Origin: Clostridia bacterium
Lineage (GTDB): Bacteria > Bacillota > Clostridia > Caldicoprobacterales > Caldicoprobacteraceae
Direction: 5' to 3'
Assembly: GCA_017577715.1 (NCBI GenBank)
Contig: PKRC01000001.1
Coordinates: forward strand, 62,001-126,000
DNA length: 64,000 nucleotides
In this document: in pieces, positions 33,348-42,168 of the stretch
Layout of the letters: the number at the start of each line of letters is the position of its first letter
Position numbering within the stretch: position 1 is the stretch's first letter
The notes under the pieces: generated by a model
Told to the model about the DNA's origin: nothing
What the model saw: only the letters and a program-made list of their open reading frames with translations
The model's database searches: none
Translations under genes and position numbers: made by a program

Positions 33348-33950
33348 CAAGGAAATAATCTGTTACGTGGTGGTGCAGTATTCTAGTCAGCTCGGCCAAT
33401 TTTGAAGACGGGCCTAAAAATCCGTCAAGGGCACATCGATGAAGTTCCTGGTGCTGGCTCTCGACGCCCAGTCGGGGGTTGGTGCTGGGAGTTAAGGAAG
33501 GTGGGCGACCCGCAAAGGCATGCGGGCGTTGACCCATCTTCCGCGGAGACCCAAGTGGGTGGTAACCATCGTTTGCTACTACTTGGGCATGAACCTGTAT
33601 CGCGGCGAAAAGCTGTGTACAGTGTAGCCTGCCTTGAGTGGTATGGGTGGATTACAGATCAGGTTTCGGCACAATAGGGCCCATTGTGCGGAAACTATTG
33701 CTGTATGAAACCCATGCTGCAAAAGAGGCTAGAAATTGGCTGTAGCTGTCGGGGAAAGCCCCTAGACTGCTGTACGGTGTGTTGGGGATTACAGTGTGGT
33801 CTAAGTGGTGATCCAGTTTTACCGTTGGCGACACGGTAAGGCGGGGTTTAAAGGGAAACCGCTTCTTCGGCGACGGGAAGTACCCTGCCGGGAAATCCTA
33901 CTGGACCTTAAGCCGCAAAGTCTACCCAACACATCACCACCACGGTACAT
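33348..33950 (+). ncRNA. ole: OLE RNA (ornate, large, extremophilic)
   Basis: About 600 non-coding bases lie between DUF212/ispA and oapA/dxs, the place where OLE RNAs (about 610 nt) occur in extremophilic Firmicutes. The ends form a perfect 10-bp helix, CGTGGTGGTG (33366-33375) with CACCACCACG (33935-33944). Clear internal hairpins include CCCGCA/TGCGGG (33509-33526), GGGG-AAAG-CCCC (33751-33762) and TTACCG/CGGTAA (33819-33839). The next gene encodes an OapA-type membrane protein, the known partner. In Bacillus halodurans the OLE particle sits at the membrane and affects tolerance of cold, alcohol and magnesium. Boundaries are estimated from the promoter and the terminal helix. Confidence 0.92.
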
Positions 33951-33987
33951 ATACATATAGTTAGTTGATAGGGAGCGTGCATACCAC

Positions 33988-34722
33988 TTGTCCAAGGATG
34001 ATGGAGATCCATATAAGAGTATTAATGCTAAAAAAAGGGCAAGAATAAAAGATCAGAAAAATAACAAGAATGGTAAAAATGACGAGAATGGCAAGAATGG
34101 TAAGAATGGCAAGAATGGTAAAAATGGCAAAAAATGCAACAATGGATGGGCAAGAAAGGTCTTCGTTTTGACGTTTGTCATTGCATGTGCGTTTAGCTTT
34201 ATTTCAGAAGCCACCATTCGAAGGATGAGTAACTTAATAGTAGCAGCATTAATCTTATTCGTAATCATATTAATAGGCATAGTTTTTGATATAATAGGCA
34301 TCGCAGTGACATCTGCCTCTGAGGTGCCTTTTGTGTCTATGGCGTCCAAAAAAATACGCGGAGCCAAGGAAGCTATACGCCTTATAAGGAAAGCTGACCA
34401 GGTCAGCAGCTTTTGTAACGACGTGGTGGGCGACATCTGCGGAATTATCAGCGGTGCTGCTGGCGGCGTATTGACCTTGAAAATTATTGGGACAGACTTC
34501 ACGACATTGGAAGAAAGTCTCTTGAGCATAATAATAAGTAGTTTGATCGCTGCCCTTACGGTGGCGGGCAAGGCTCTGGGTAAAAGCTTTGCCATCACCA
34601 ATTGCGATAAAGTGGTGTATTATACGGCATACTTTTTGTCATTGTTAAATGAAAAGATAGACGTGCTGAACGGCAAGAAAAATTCTAAAGGCAATGCAGT
34701 TATGAAAGCGAGAGAGAATTAG
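33988..34722 (+). CDS. oapA: OLE-associated membrane protein OapA, with Asn-Gly-Lys repeat linker
   Basis: The 244-residue protein follows the OLE RNA directly. It has a hydrophilic, lysine-rich N-terminus, membrane helices near 57-73 and 82-107, and a conserved centre (VPFVSMASKKIRGAKEAI, then SFCNDVVGDICGIISGA near 141-157). Another hydrophobic stretch follows near 176-194. This matches OapA, which binds OLE RNA and places it at the membrane. Residues 25-48 consist of repeated Asn-Gly-Lys triplets, an unusual basic linker that could contact RNA. The TTG start has only GGGAG at 12 bases, so expression may be low or RNA-controlled. dxs begins on the next base after the stop. Confidence 0.88.
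   Translation: MSKDDGDPYKSINAKKRARIKDQKNNKNGKNDENGKNGKNGKNGKNGKKCNNGWARKVFVLTFVIACAFSFISEATIRRMSNLIVAALILFVIILIGIVFDIIGIAVTSASEVPFVSMASKKIRGAKEAIRLIRKADQVSSFCNDVVGDICGIISGAAGGVLTLKIIGTDFTTLEESLLSIIISSLIAALTVAGKALGKSFAITNCDKVVYYTAYFLSLLNEKIDVLNGKKNSKGNAVMKAREN
34066..34135 (+). repeat. Short tandem repeat in oapA (AAGAATGGY units)
   Basis: About seven imperfect 9-base units of the type aagaatggt/aagaatggc run in tandem and encode Lys-Asn-Gly. Third-base variation (ggt/ggc, aag/aaa) is present while the amino acids are kept, which suggests selection on the protein repeat and not only recent slippage. Confidence 0.75.
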
Positions 34723-36621
34723 ATGGGCAGATATCCGCTGCTAGAATGCATTGACTCGCCTAAGGATTTGAAGCGTTTAAATATAGGAGAACTAAAGCAG
34801 CTGGCCGAAGAGATAAGGCGATTTCTGCTGGATAAAGTGTCCAAGACGGGAGGGCACTTGGCTTCAAATCTCGGTGTGGTGGAGCTGACCATTGCACTTC
34901 ACTACGTATTTAATAGCCCCTTTGATAAGATCATCTGGGACGTGGGACACCAGGCATATGTGCACAAGATACTAACGGGGCGAAGAGATCAGTTCGATTC
35001 ATTGCGCCAGTTTGGGGGATTAAGCGGTTTTCCAAAGCGCAAGGAAAGCGTGCACGATGTGTTTGATACGGGGCATAGCAGCACCTCTATTTCGGCTGCG
35101 CTGGGCATGGCCCGTGCCAGGGATTTAAAGAATGAAAAGTACAGCGTAATAGCGGTGATCGGCGATGGTGCCCTAACCGGAGGTATGGCTTTTGAGGCCT
35201 TAAACGATGCTGGCCATTCCAAGACCAACCTCATAGTTATATTAAACGACAACGAGATGTCCATATCCGAAAACGTAGGCGCTTTGGCTGCTTACCTATC
35301 AAGGGTCAGATCAAATCCCAGATATACCAGGGTTAAAAAGGGGATAAATTCGCTGCTACGTAAAATCCCGCGGATGGGTCAATATTTTGCCAATTTAATT
35401 GAAAAGTTCAAAAACAGCTTTAAATATCTCTTGATTTCGGGAATGTTCTTCGAGCAGATGGGTTTTACCTATATAGGGCCTATTGACGGCCATAACCTGG
35501 CAGCTCTAATTGACGTGTTGAAGAGAGCTACCATGGTGGAAGGGCCTGTACTCATCCATGTGGTCACCGAGAAAGGGAGGGGCTATGGTTTTGCCGAAAA
35601 AAATCCCGAGCTGTTTCATGGGGTTCCTCCCTTTGACGTGCACAGCGGCGAGATAAGCGTAAAAGGCGAGGTTACCTTTTCCCATGCTTTTGGTCAACAC
35701 TTGGTGGAGATGGCCCAGCAGGATCCAAGGATTGTAGCCATTACGGCGGCCATGCCTGAAGGTACCGGCCTGATTGAGTTTAAAAAGCGATTTCCCAATC
35801 GCTTTTTTGATGTAGGCATCGCAGAACAGCATGCCGTCACGATGGCTGCGGGGCTGGCGGCTAACGGTTTTAGGCCATATGTGGCTATTTACTCTACATT
35901 TTTGCAACGGGCCTACGACCAGATACTCCACGATGTGTGTCTTCAAAATCTTCCAGTGGTGCTGGCAGTCGATAGGGCCGGCATAGTAGGCGAGGATGGT
36001 GAAACCCATCACGGGGTGTTCGATATAAGCTACCTGCGACATATACCCAACATCACCGTGATGGCTCCCAAGAATATAGTCGAGCTTAAGGAGATGCTGG
36101 ATTATTCCTTGACCATGGAAGGACCGGTAGCCATTCGTTATCCCAAAGGCAACACTGGGATAGATGATGCGTCTCCTGTAAAGCCGCTGGAAGGCTTGAA
36201 GTGGGAAACCATGGTTAATGGGAGCGATTGTTGCATATTTAGCTTTGGCAGGATGTTAAAGGTGGCCTTGGAAGTTGCCAGCATCCTCAGAAGGGATGGC
36301 ATAAGCACTTGTGTGGTAAATGCAAGGATTATCAAGCCGCTGGATGAACAGCTGCTTATGGATATTTCAAATTGCATAGTCAGATGGATTACCCTGGAGG
36401 ATACCGTCCTTCAGGGAGGTTTCGGGAGCAGCATAAACGAGTTTGTTGCTGCCCATCAACTACCAGTGTGTGTGATGAATTTGGGAGTAAATGATAGCTT
36501 TGTCCCCCACGGTTCGGTGGAGCGCTTGCTCAACGAGCTGGGACTTGATTCACACAGCGTAGCATTTAAAATAAAGAAATTTTTGAGCGGATATAGAAAG
36601 AGGGCTTATGTCAACTTCTAA
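34723..36621 (+). CDS. dxs: 1-deoxy-D-xylulose-5-phosphate synthase
   Basis: A 632-residue thiamine-diphosphate enzyme joining pyruvate and glyceraldehyde 3-phosphate, the first MEP-pathway step. Motifs seen are KTGGHLASNLGVVELT, the ThDP motif GDGALTGGMAFEALN ending in LNDNEMSIS, HVVTEKGRGY, and the transketolase-type YSTFLQRAYDQ and DRAGIVGEDGETHHG. The start is adjacent to the oapA stop, so OLE particle components and isoprenoid synthesis are co-transcribed. Confidence 0.96.
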   Translation: MGRYPLLECIDSPKDLKRLNIGELKQLAEEIRRFLLDKVSKTGGHLASNLGVVELTIALHYVFNSPFDKIIWDVGHQAYVHKILTGRRDQFDSLRQFGGLSGFPKRKESVHDVFDTGHSSTSISAALGMARARDLKNEKYSVIAVIGDGALTGGMAFEALNDAGHSKTNLIVILNDNEMSISENVGALAAYLSRVRSNPRYTRVKKGINSLLRKIPRMGQYFANLIEKFKNSFKYLLISGMFFEQMGFTYIGPIDGHNLAALIDVLKRATMVEGPVLIHVVTEKGRGYGFAEKNPELFHGVPPFDVHSGEISVKGEVTFSHAFGQHLVEMAQQDPRIVAITAAMPEGTGLIEFKKRFPNRFFDVGIAEQHAVTMAAGLAANGFRPYVAIYSTFLQRAYDQILHDVCLQNLPVVLAVDRAGIVGEDGETHHGVFDISYLRHIPNITVMAPKNIVELKEMLDYSLTMEGPVAIRYPKGNTGIDDASPVKPLEGLKWETMVNGSDCCIFSFGRMLKVALEVASILRRDGISTCVVNARIIKPLDEQLLMDISNCIVRWITLEDTVLQGGFGSSINEFVAAHQLPVCVMNLGVNDSFVPHGSVERLLNELGLDSHSVAFKIKKFLSGYRKRAYVNF

Positions 36622-37432
36622 AGAGCGATTGGACGTGCTGTTGGTCAGAAGAAATTTAATAGAGAGCCGCGAGAAGGCAAAGGCCGCTATAATGGCGGGG
36701 CTTGTATACGTAGGCAATAAAAAGGTGGATAAGCCTGGCACCTTGGTGAGGATCGATGAAGAGGTTACCATAAAAGGAGATCCAATCCCTTATGTCAGCC
36801 GTGGTGGCCTGAAGCTGGAAAAGGCTCTTCAAGTTTTTAGAGTGTCCGTTGAGGGGAAGGTATTTATGGACGTGGGGGCTTCAACGGGAGGTTTTACCCA
36901 TTGCCTTCTTTTGAACGGGGCCAAAAAGGTGTATGCAATAGATGTGGGATATGGGCAGCTGGCCTGGCAGTTGAGGCAGGACCAGCGGGTGGTGGTAATG
37001 GAGCGAACCAACATCCGGTACGTTACCGCAGACATGTTCGACGAGCCAATTCAGGGAGCCACGATAGATGTGTCGTTTATATCTTTAAAGCTCGTACTTC
37101 CTGTAGTGAAGGAGATAGTCCAGGAGGATAGCGATATCATAGCCCTCATCAAGCCGCAGTTTGAGGCGGGAAGGCAAAAGGTGGGCAAAAAGGGAATAGT
37201 GAGAGATCCCCGTGTTCATACAGAAGTCCTTTTAGGATTTATAGATACGTGCCAGGAGCTTGGCCTTACGCTATACGACATTACCTATTCCCCTATTACC
37301 GGTCCGGAGGGTAACATCGAGTTTTTAGCTCATCTGCATAAAGCTACTGCCTCTCCGTTCATATATGTGACGGCACAAAAGGTGGAAAAGGTAGTTGAAG
37401 AAGCCCATAAGGAGCTGTTGCATGGCCAGTGA
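36608..37432 (+). CDS. TlyA-family rRNA 2'-O-methyltransferase / hemolysin-like (YqxC)
   Basis: A 274-residue protein with an N-terminal S4 RNA-binding domain (RLDVLLVRRNLIESREKAK) and an FtsJ-type methyltransferase domain (MDVGASTGGFTHCLLLNGA, with the KDKE-type residues distributed through ALIKPQFEAGR). Mycobacterial TlyA methylates 16S and 23S rRNA; the Firmicute orthologue's target is less certain. It overlaps dxs by 14 bases. Confidence 0.93.
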   Translation: MSTSKERLDVLLVRRNLIESREKAKAAIMAGLVYVGNKKVDKPGTLVRIDEEVTIKGDPIPYVSRGGLKLEKALQVFRVSVEGKVFMDVGASTGGFTHCLLLNGAKKVYAIDVGYGQLAWQLRQDQRVVVMERTNIRYVTADMFDEPIQGATIDVSFISLKLVLPVVKEIVQEDSDIIALIKPQFEAGRQKVGKKGIVRDPRVHTEVLLGFIDTCQELGLTLYDITYSPITGPEGNIEFLAHLHKATASPFIYVTAQKVEKVVEEAHKELLHGQ

Positions 37433-37443
37433 GGAGGTGCTGT

Positions 37444-38331
37444 GTGAAAAACATCGGTATTGTGCCCAATTTTTCCAAAGACCCGGATGGGGTTCAGACC
37501 AGTGCTATTGTAAGGGAAATACAGCGAAAAGGAATGCAGCCCCTTGTCTTACCTGAAGTTTTCCGGATTATAAATGTTGGAAAGGCTGTCGAAGAAGAAA
37601 GCTTTTACAGCCTTTCGGATTTCATATTTGTGCTGGGTGGAGATGGTACATTGCTGAGAGCAGCCAGGCAGGCTTGCAAGTATGGCCTGCCTGTTTTGGG
37701 TATAAATATGGGTAGGCTGGGATTTCTCACCGAAATAGAGGTTTCGGACATAGGGCTGGCACTGGATTCCATTCTAAAAGGTAACTATTACATTGAACGC
37801 CGCATGATGCTCAAGGCAAAGCTGGTGCGCCAGGGTATGGAAATACGCGAGCTGGTGGCTTTAAACGATATAGCCATTGCCAAAGCCTCCTTTGCTCGGA
37901 TCATTCACCTAAAGGTGTACATCAATGACGAGTTTGTGGGGTACTACCCCGCAGATGGGGTTTTGGTATCCAGCCCTACCGGTTCCACAGCCTATTCCCT
38001 GTCTGCAGGTGGCCCTATAATCAATCCTGAGATGGAGTGCCTGCTGCTTACGCCCATATGTCCCCATGCTTTGAATGCAAGAGCCATCGTCACCGATAGT
38101 AAGGATGAGATCCGCATTGAAGTGGCCGATAAAAGCCGCGATGTCCTGCTAACGGTGGACGGGCAGGAGGGGGTGCCGGTACATAAAGGGGATAACATAG
38201 TTATAACTAAAGCAGAGGTTGAGACCAGGCTTGTACGTATACGTCGGCGCAGCTTTTTTAACCTATTGAGGGATAAGATGGCAGAACGGCTGTCGGATTT
38301 ACCAGAGGCAGGAGGGGGGATAGAGGGATGA
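37444..38331 (+). CDS. nadK: NAD kinase
   Basis: A 295-residue NAD(H) kinase with the [11 protein letters not shown] catalytic motif, [12 protein letters not shown], and a Gly-rich [16 protein letters not shown] segment that binds NAD. GTG 37444 is preferred because GAGGAGG lies 6 bases before it. It belongs to the dxs-tlyA-nadK-argR-recN string that follows OLE in many Firmicutes. Confidence 0.95.
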   Translation: MKNIGIVPNFSKDPDGVQTSAIVREIQRKGMQPLVLPEVFRIINVGKAVEEESFYSLSDFIFVLGGDGTLLRAARQACKYGLPVLGINMGRLGFLTEIEVSDIGLALDSILKGNYYIERRMMLKAKLVRQGMEIRELVALNDIAIAKASFARIIHLKVYINDEFVGYYPADGVLVSSPTGSTAYSLSAGGPIINPEMECLLLTPICPHALNARAIVTDSKDEIRIEVADKSRDVLLTVDGQEGVPVHKGDNIVITKAEVETRLVRIRRRSFFNLLRDKMAERLSDLPEAGGGIEG

Positions 38332-38786
38332 AGTTGCAGCGCCATGCCAAAATACTGGAACTTATACAGCAAAAGGACATTGAGACGCAGGAAGAGCTGG
38401 CCGAGGAGCTTAGAAACCACGGCTTTGACGTTACTCAAGCTACCGTATCTCGGGATATAAAGGAATTACGGCTCATAAAAGTTCTTACTCCTGCGGGGAC
38501 TTATAAGTATGCCACCATGAGCAAGATGGATTCCCAAAACTGGGAAAAGATGATACGCGTCTTTGTGGAGTCGGTTACCTCCATAGACTACGCTTCCAAT
38601 TTGATCGTGGTCAAAACCCTTTCGGGCAACGCGCAGGCTGCAGCGGCGACTATAGATGCGCTTAACTGGCCCGAAATTTTGGGGTGCGTAGCTGGGGATG
38701 ATACCATTCTGGTTGTGGTAAGGGATGCCGCTAAAGCAAAGGACGTAGTGGAACGCTTTAAAAAGTTGAGCCGCTATACCAGTTGA
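38328..38786 (+). CDS. argR: Arginine repressor ArgR
   Basis: A 152-residue winged-helix regulator with [23 protein letters not shown] and [10 protein letters not shown] (DNA-binding helix) and a C-terminal oligomerisation/arginine domain ([28 protein letters not shown]). ArgR uses arginine as corepressor. It overlaps nadK by four bases. No ARG box is obvious at its own start. Confidence 0.95.
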   Translation: MKLQRHAKILELIQQKDIETQEELAEELRNHGFDVTQATVSRDIKELRLIKVLTPAGTYKYATMSKMDSQNWEKMIRVFVESVTSIDYASNLIVVKTLSGNAQAAAATIDALNWPEILGCVAGDDTILVVVRDAAKAKDVVERFKKLSRYTS

Positions 38787-38830
38787 GGGAGATTTATGTC
38801 GTTTTTGATGACAGGTATGGGGGTGCCTTC

Positions 38831-40582
38831 ATGCTTAGCCACTTGTCCATACAAAACGTGGCTCTCATCGATAACCTGGTAATCGAATTCTGCGAGGGAT
38901 TCAACGTTCTCACCGGTGAGACGGGTGCCGGGAAGTCCATCATAGTCGATGCCATAGGTTTAATGTTGGGCGAAAGGGCTGACAGGGACCTCATTCAGAC
39001 GGGAAAGGACCACGCCCAGGTAGAGGGTTTGTTTTGTTTAAAACATCCCGAAAAAGTAGCGTCCGTCCTGGAGCGGTACGGTATTCCGATGGAAGATGAC
39101 GGTACCTTGGTGCTGATGCGCCAGCTTTCCCGCAGCGGCCGAAACGTATGCCGCGTAAATGGCCAGATGGTAACCCTTTCTATTTTGAAGGAGATAGGGC
39201 AGTACCTGGTGGATATACATGGACAGCATCAGCATCAGTCACTATTAAATCCCGATTACCATATCGAAATTTTGGACCGCCTGGGCGGAGATGCCGTAGC
39301 TGTGCTCAAACAGCGGGTAGGGTATCTGTATTCCCAGTGGAGAGCTATAAGGCGTGAGATTGAGGAACTCATAAAGCTCGAAAGAGATGGAGAACGCATG
39401 AAGGACCTTCTAAACTACCAGATAAACGAGATTGCAGCGGCCAACCTCAAAACGGGAGAGGATACCGAGCTACTGAATGAACGCTCTTTGTTGCAGAATG
39501 CCGAAAAGATCATGGGCGTAGTTCACCATGCCTATGATGCCTTGTATTCGGGCAGTGTTACAGGGACGTCGGTAATTGATCAGCTGGCTATCATAAGAGA
39601 TCGTTTTGCTCAAATAGCCCAGTATAACGAAGACTTTGCGCGTATAGCTCAGGATATGGAAAACATATATTACCAATTAGAGGACGTCATAGACAGGATA
39701 AGGAATTACAGGGACGGCTTTGATTATGACCCTGGCAGGCTGGATGAGATTGAGGCTCGCCTGGCGTTGATAAATTCCTTGAAAAGAAAATATGGTTCTA
39801 CTATCGAAGAGATCTTGGAGCTTAAAGAAAAGCTAGAACAGCAGCTGCTTACCATTGAAAGCGGCCAGGAAAAGCTAGAAGAGTTGAAGCTGCAGGAGCA
39901 CCAGGTTTTTTCCAATCTAATAGAAGTTTGCCTTCAGCTTTCCCGTAAAAGAAGGGAAGTGGCCAAGGCCTTTGAAGGGCAGCTGGTATCCCAGCTTAAG
40001 GAATTGGGGATGGAGAGGACCAGGTTCGCAGTAGATATATCGAGTCCCGATGTAAGCAGTACCGATGAAGATCGGCTTAAAACGTCGGTTTTAAGCCGCA
40101 TTACCCCTCAGGGGTTTGACAGCGTCGAATTTTTGATATCGCCCAATCCCGGGGAGCCCCTTAAGCCGCTGGCCAAAATCATATCGGGCGGGGAAATGTC
40201 CAGGGTAATGCTGGCATTCAAGACGGTACTGGCTGAAAAGGACGATATACCCACTCTGATCTTTGATGAGATAGATACGGGGATAAGCGGGCGGATAGGC
40301 AGCGTGGTGGCTGAAAAGATAAACGGGCTATCGCGCTCCCATCAGGTGATATGCATAACCCACCTGCCTCAGATTGCCGTCATGGCGGATAAACACTACA
40401 GGATCGAGAAGAAAGTCTACGATGGGCGCACTGTGACGCAGGTTCACCTGTTGGATGACCAAGAACGCCAGATGGAAATAGCCAAGTTAATAGGAGGAGC
40501 GGAAGTCAGCCACATAGGGCTGAAACACGCTCAGGAGCTGATTGACACAGCGCGCAAGGTCAAAGGGGCGATAAGCGGGTAA
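38831..40582 (+). CDS. recN: DNA repair protein RecN
   Basis: A 583-residue SMC-like ATPase. Walker A GETGAGKS is near residue 30, two coiled-coil arms fill the middle (LINSLKRKYGSTIEEIL and similar), and the ABC signature ISGGEMSRVMLAFK with Walker B LIFDEIDTGISG lies near the C-terminus. It acts in early double-strand-break repair. ATG 38831, preceded by TATGGGGGT, fits the family N-terminus LSHLSIQNVALID; the TTG at 38783 would add 16 unsupported residues. A strong terminator ends the long operon. Confidence 0.95.
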   Translation: MLSHLSIQNVALIDNLVIEFCEGFNVLTGETGAGKSIIVDAIGLMLGERADRDLIQTGKDHAQVEGLFCLKHPEKVASVLERYGIPMEDDGTLVLMRQLSRSGRNVCRVNGQMVTLSILKEIGQYLVDIHGQHQHQSLLNPDYHIEILDRLGGDAVAVLKQRVGYLYSQWRAIRREIEELIKLERDGERMKDLLNYQINEIAAANLKTGEDTELLNERSLLQNAEKIMGVVHHAYDALYSGSVTGTSVIDQLAIIRDRFAQIAQYNEDFARIAQDMENIYYQLEDVIDRIRNYRDGFDYDPGRLDEIEARLALINSLKRKYGSTIEEILELKEKLEQQLLTIESGQEKLEELKLQEHQVFSNLIEVCLQLSRKRREVAKAFEGQLVSQLKELGMERTRFAVDISSPDVSSTDEDRLKTSVLSRITPQGFDSVEFLISPNPGEPLKPLAKIISGGEMSRVMLAFKTVLAEKDDIPTLIFDEIDTGISGRIGSVVAEKINGLSRSHQVICITHLPQIAVMADKHYRIEKKVYDGRTVTQVHLLDDQERQMEIAKLIGGAEVSHIGLKHAQELIDTARKVKGAISG

Positions 40583-40608
40583 AAAGGGCCAATGGCCCTT
40601 TTTTTTTT
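40583..40608 (+). terminator. Terminator of the folD-recN operon
   Basis: AAAGGGCC (40583-40590) pairs with GGCCCTTT (40594-40601) over a three-base loop, continuing into an uninterrupted T tract. Confidence 0.92.
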
Positions 40609-40633
40609 GTCTTTTTTTGTTCTTTCATGTTTT

Positions 40634-40662
40634 GAATAATTCGCATTTTTTGAGGTTAACTT
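40634..40662 (+). promoter_or_regulatory. Candidate sigma-F/sigma-G promoter of spoIVB
   Basis: GAATA (40634-40638) fits the sigma-G/F -35 and GGTTAACTT (40654-40662), 15 bases later, fits the sigma-F -10 pattern GGNNANAHT with one mismatch. Bacillus spoIVB is forespore-expressed from sigma-F and sigma-G. A modest match; position is supportive. Confidence 0.4.
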
Positions 40663-40703
40663 AAGTTTATGAATCTTAATTTAAGCAAATAGGACAGGAG
40701 TAT

Positions 40704-42011
40704 GTGGCAACTATGGAGAGATATAGAACTAGGAAACTGGTAGGAATATTTTTGGCATTGATATTTTTGTTCATAAACTATTCTCCATGGATCCAAAACT
40801 TTAAGAATATACCCTCAGAGCTTCTAATTTTTGAAGGCGATGCTCACATTCTCAACATCGGATTACCGCTTACGGTAAAAATTGAGGCTGACAACGTCAA
40901 TGTGCTAAAGTTCAACGGTAATTCTTTGAAGGATCAGCCTAATTATAACATGGCGCGACCTTTGACCATACAGACGGTAAATGAAGGCAGCGCTGAGCTT
41001 ATATTCAAGCTCTTTGGCATCATCCCTATCAAACAGATGAAGGTAAAGGTGCAACCGGTTAAGAAGATATTTCCCGGCGGCAATTCCATTGGCGTTTCCA
41101 TGTATACTCAGGGAGCACTGGTGGTTGGCATATCCGAGGTCATAGATCCCGAAGGTTTTATCCATTATCCTGCCAGCGAAGCTGGTTTGAGGCCTGGGGA
41201 TGTGATAGAAAAGGTTAACGGCATTGAGGTGGAAAATGCAGACCACCTTTCTAAGTTGGTCAACCAGGTCAAGGAAAAGGGACTTGAGCTGGAAGTAAGA
41301 AGGGGCAATACCATATTTAAGACAAATATAGTGCCGGTTAAAGATATGCACGATTCTAAATACAGGCTGGGCATCTGGGTACGGGACAGCACTGCCGGGG
41401 TTGGTACCCTTACATTTTACGATCCTGATACCGGACTTTTTGGCGCTTTGGGTCACGCTATTACAGATATCGACACCGGCGTTTTGCTGTCGGTAAAAAA
41501 TGGCGAAATAGTGCAATCCACCATAATAGATGTAAAACAGGGCAAGCGCGGTGAACCAGGAGAACTGAGGGGCGTATTTTCGAGCAAGCAAAAAGCCATA
41601 GGCAATATACTGCGCAATACCCCGTACGGAATATACGGCAAGGTGTATGGCCCTTTATCTGATCTTTATTATGATGAGCCTTTGCCCATATGCTCCCAGT
41701 ACGATGTGAAGGTTGGCAAAGCAAGCATACTGACTACAGTGGATGAAGAGGGAGTAAAGGAGTTTGAAATTCGCATAGTCAAGGTAAATGTTCAACAGCA
41801 TCCCAGCTCCAAGGGAATGGTGATAGAGATTACGGATCCGGAACTGCTGGCGCGGACGGGAGGAATTGTACAGGGAATGAGTGGTAGCCCAATTATTCAA
41901 GATGGCAAGATTGTGGGGGCCATTACCCATGTATTTGTCAACGATCCTAAGAGGGGATACGGCATATTCATAGAATGGATGCTGGAGGAGTGCCAGAAAA
42001 TCATCGATTAA
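40704..42011 (+). CDS. spoIVB: SpoIVB serine peptidase
   Basis: A 435-residue forespore-secreted protease with an N-terminal membrane anchor (residues 11-30), a PDZ domain (about 125-215, [15 protein letters not shown]) and the S55 peptidase domain with catalytic His in LGHAITDID and Ser in GMSGSPII. In Bacillus it cleaves SpoIVFA to trigger pro-sigma-K processing. GTG 40704 and ATG 40713 are both possible starts. It sits between recN and spo0A, the standard order. Confidence 0.96.
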   Translation: MATMERYRTRKLVGIFLALIFLFINYSPWIQNFKNIPSELLIFEGDAHILNIGLPLTVKIEADNVNVLKFNGNSLKDQPNYNMARPLTIQTVNEGSAELIFKLFGIIPIKQMKVKVQPVKKIFPGGNSIGVSMYTQGALVVGISEVIDPEGFIHYPASEAGLRPGDVIEKVNGIEVENADHLSKLVNQVKEKGLELEVRRGNTIFKTNIVPVKDMHDSKYRLGIWVRDSTAGVGTLTFYDPDTGLFGALGHAITDIDTGVLLSVKNGEIVQSTIIDVKQGKRGEPGELRGVFSSKQKAIGNILRNTPYGIYGKVYGPLSDLYYDEPLPICSQYDVKVGKASILTTVDEEGVKEFEIRIVKVNVQQHPSSKGMVIEITDPELLARTGGIVQGMSGSPIIQDGKIVGAITHVFVNDPKRGYGIFIEWMLEECQKIID

Positions 42012-42090
42012 TGTAAAGGTTTGGAGTTTCCTGTTGAAGGTTGATTTGGCAAAAAAAGTAGTAAACCGACAATTGTTTTTTGATGTACGG

Positions 42091-42117
42091 GCAGGAATTT
42101 TTTTGCAGGTGTCGAAT
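42091..42117 (+). promoter_or_regulatory. Sigma-H-type promoter of spo0A
   Basis: GCAGGAATT (42091-42099) matches the sigma-H -35 RnAGGAWWW, followed by 11 bases and GTCGAAT (42111-42117), matching the -10 RNNGAAT. Bacillus spo0A is induced from a sigma-H promoter at the start of sporulation. It lies about 52 bases before the start codon. Confidence 0.7.
42110..42116 (+). promoter_or_regulatory. 0A box (Spo0A-P binding site) at the spo0A promoter
   Basis: TGTCGAA is an exact core 0A box and overlaps the -10 of the sigma-H promoter. A second, one-mismatch box lies in reverse at 42066-42072 (CCGACAA, reading TTGTCGG). Together they indicate autoregulation of spo0A, with the -10 overlap favouring repression at high Spo0A-P. 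Confidence 0.65.
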
Positions 42118-42168
42118 AGAAATTTAAGAGTAAGAGGGTCGGAGTTTGTATACGGGGGGTATTTTGAA

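Noticed and set aside
33402..33677. 91-codon + strand reading frame (and a 64-codon - strand frame at 33343-33537) inside the OLE region
   Set aside because: No ribosome site or recognisable protein; the region is explained by a structured RNA with a matching terminal helix.
34066..34135. Tandem repeat considered as CRISPR or a minisatellite
   Set aside because: Units are 9 bases, contiguous, in frame and encode a protein repeat; no spacers.
42034..42168. 45-codon N-terminal extension of Spo0A
   Set aside because: The stretch contains the sigma-H promoter and 0A box, and the ATG at 42169 has a strong ribosome site and gives family length.
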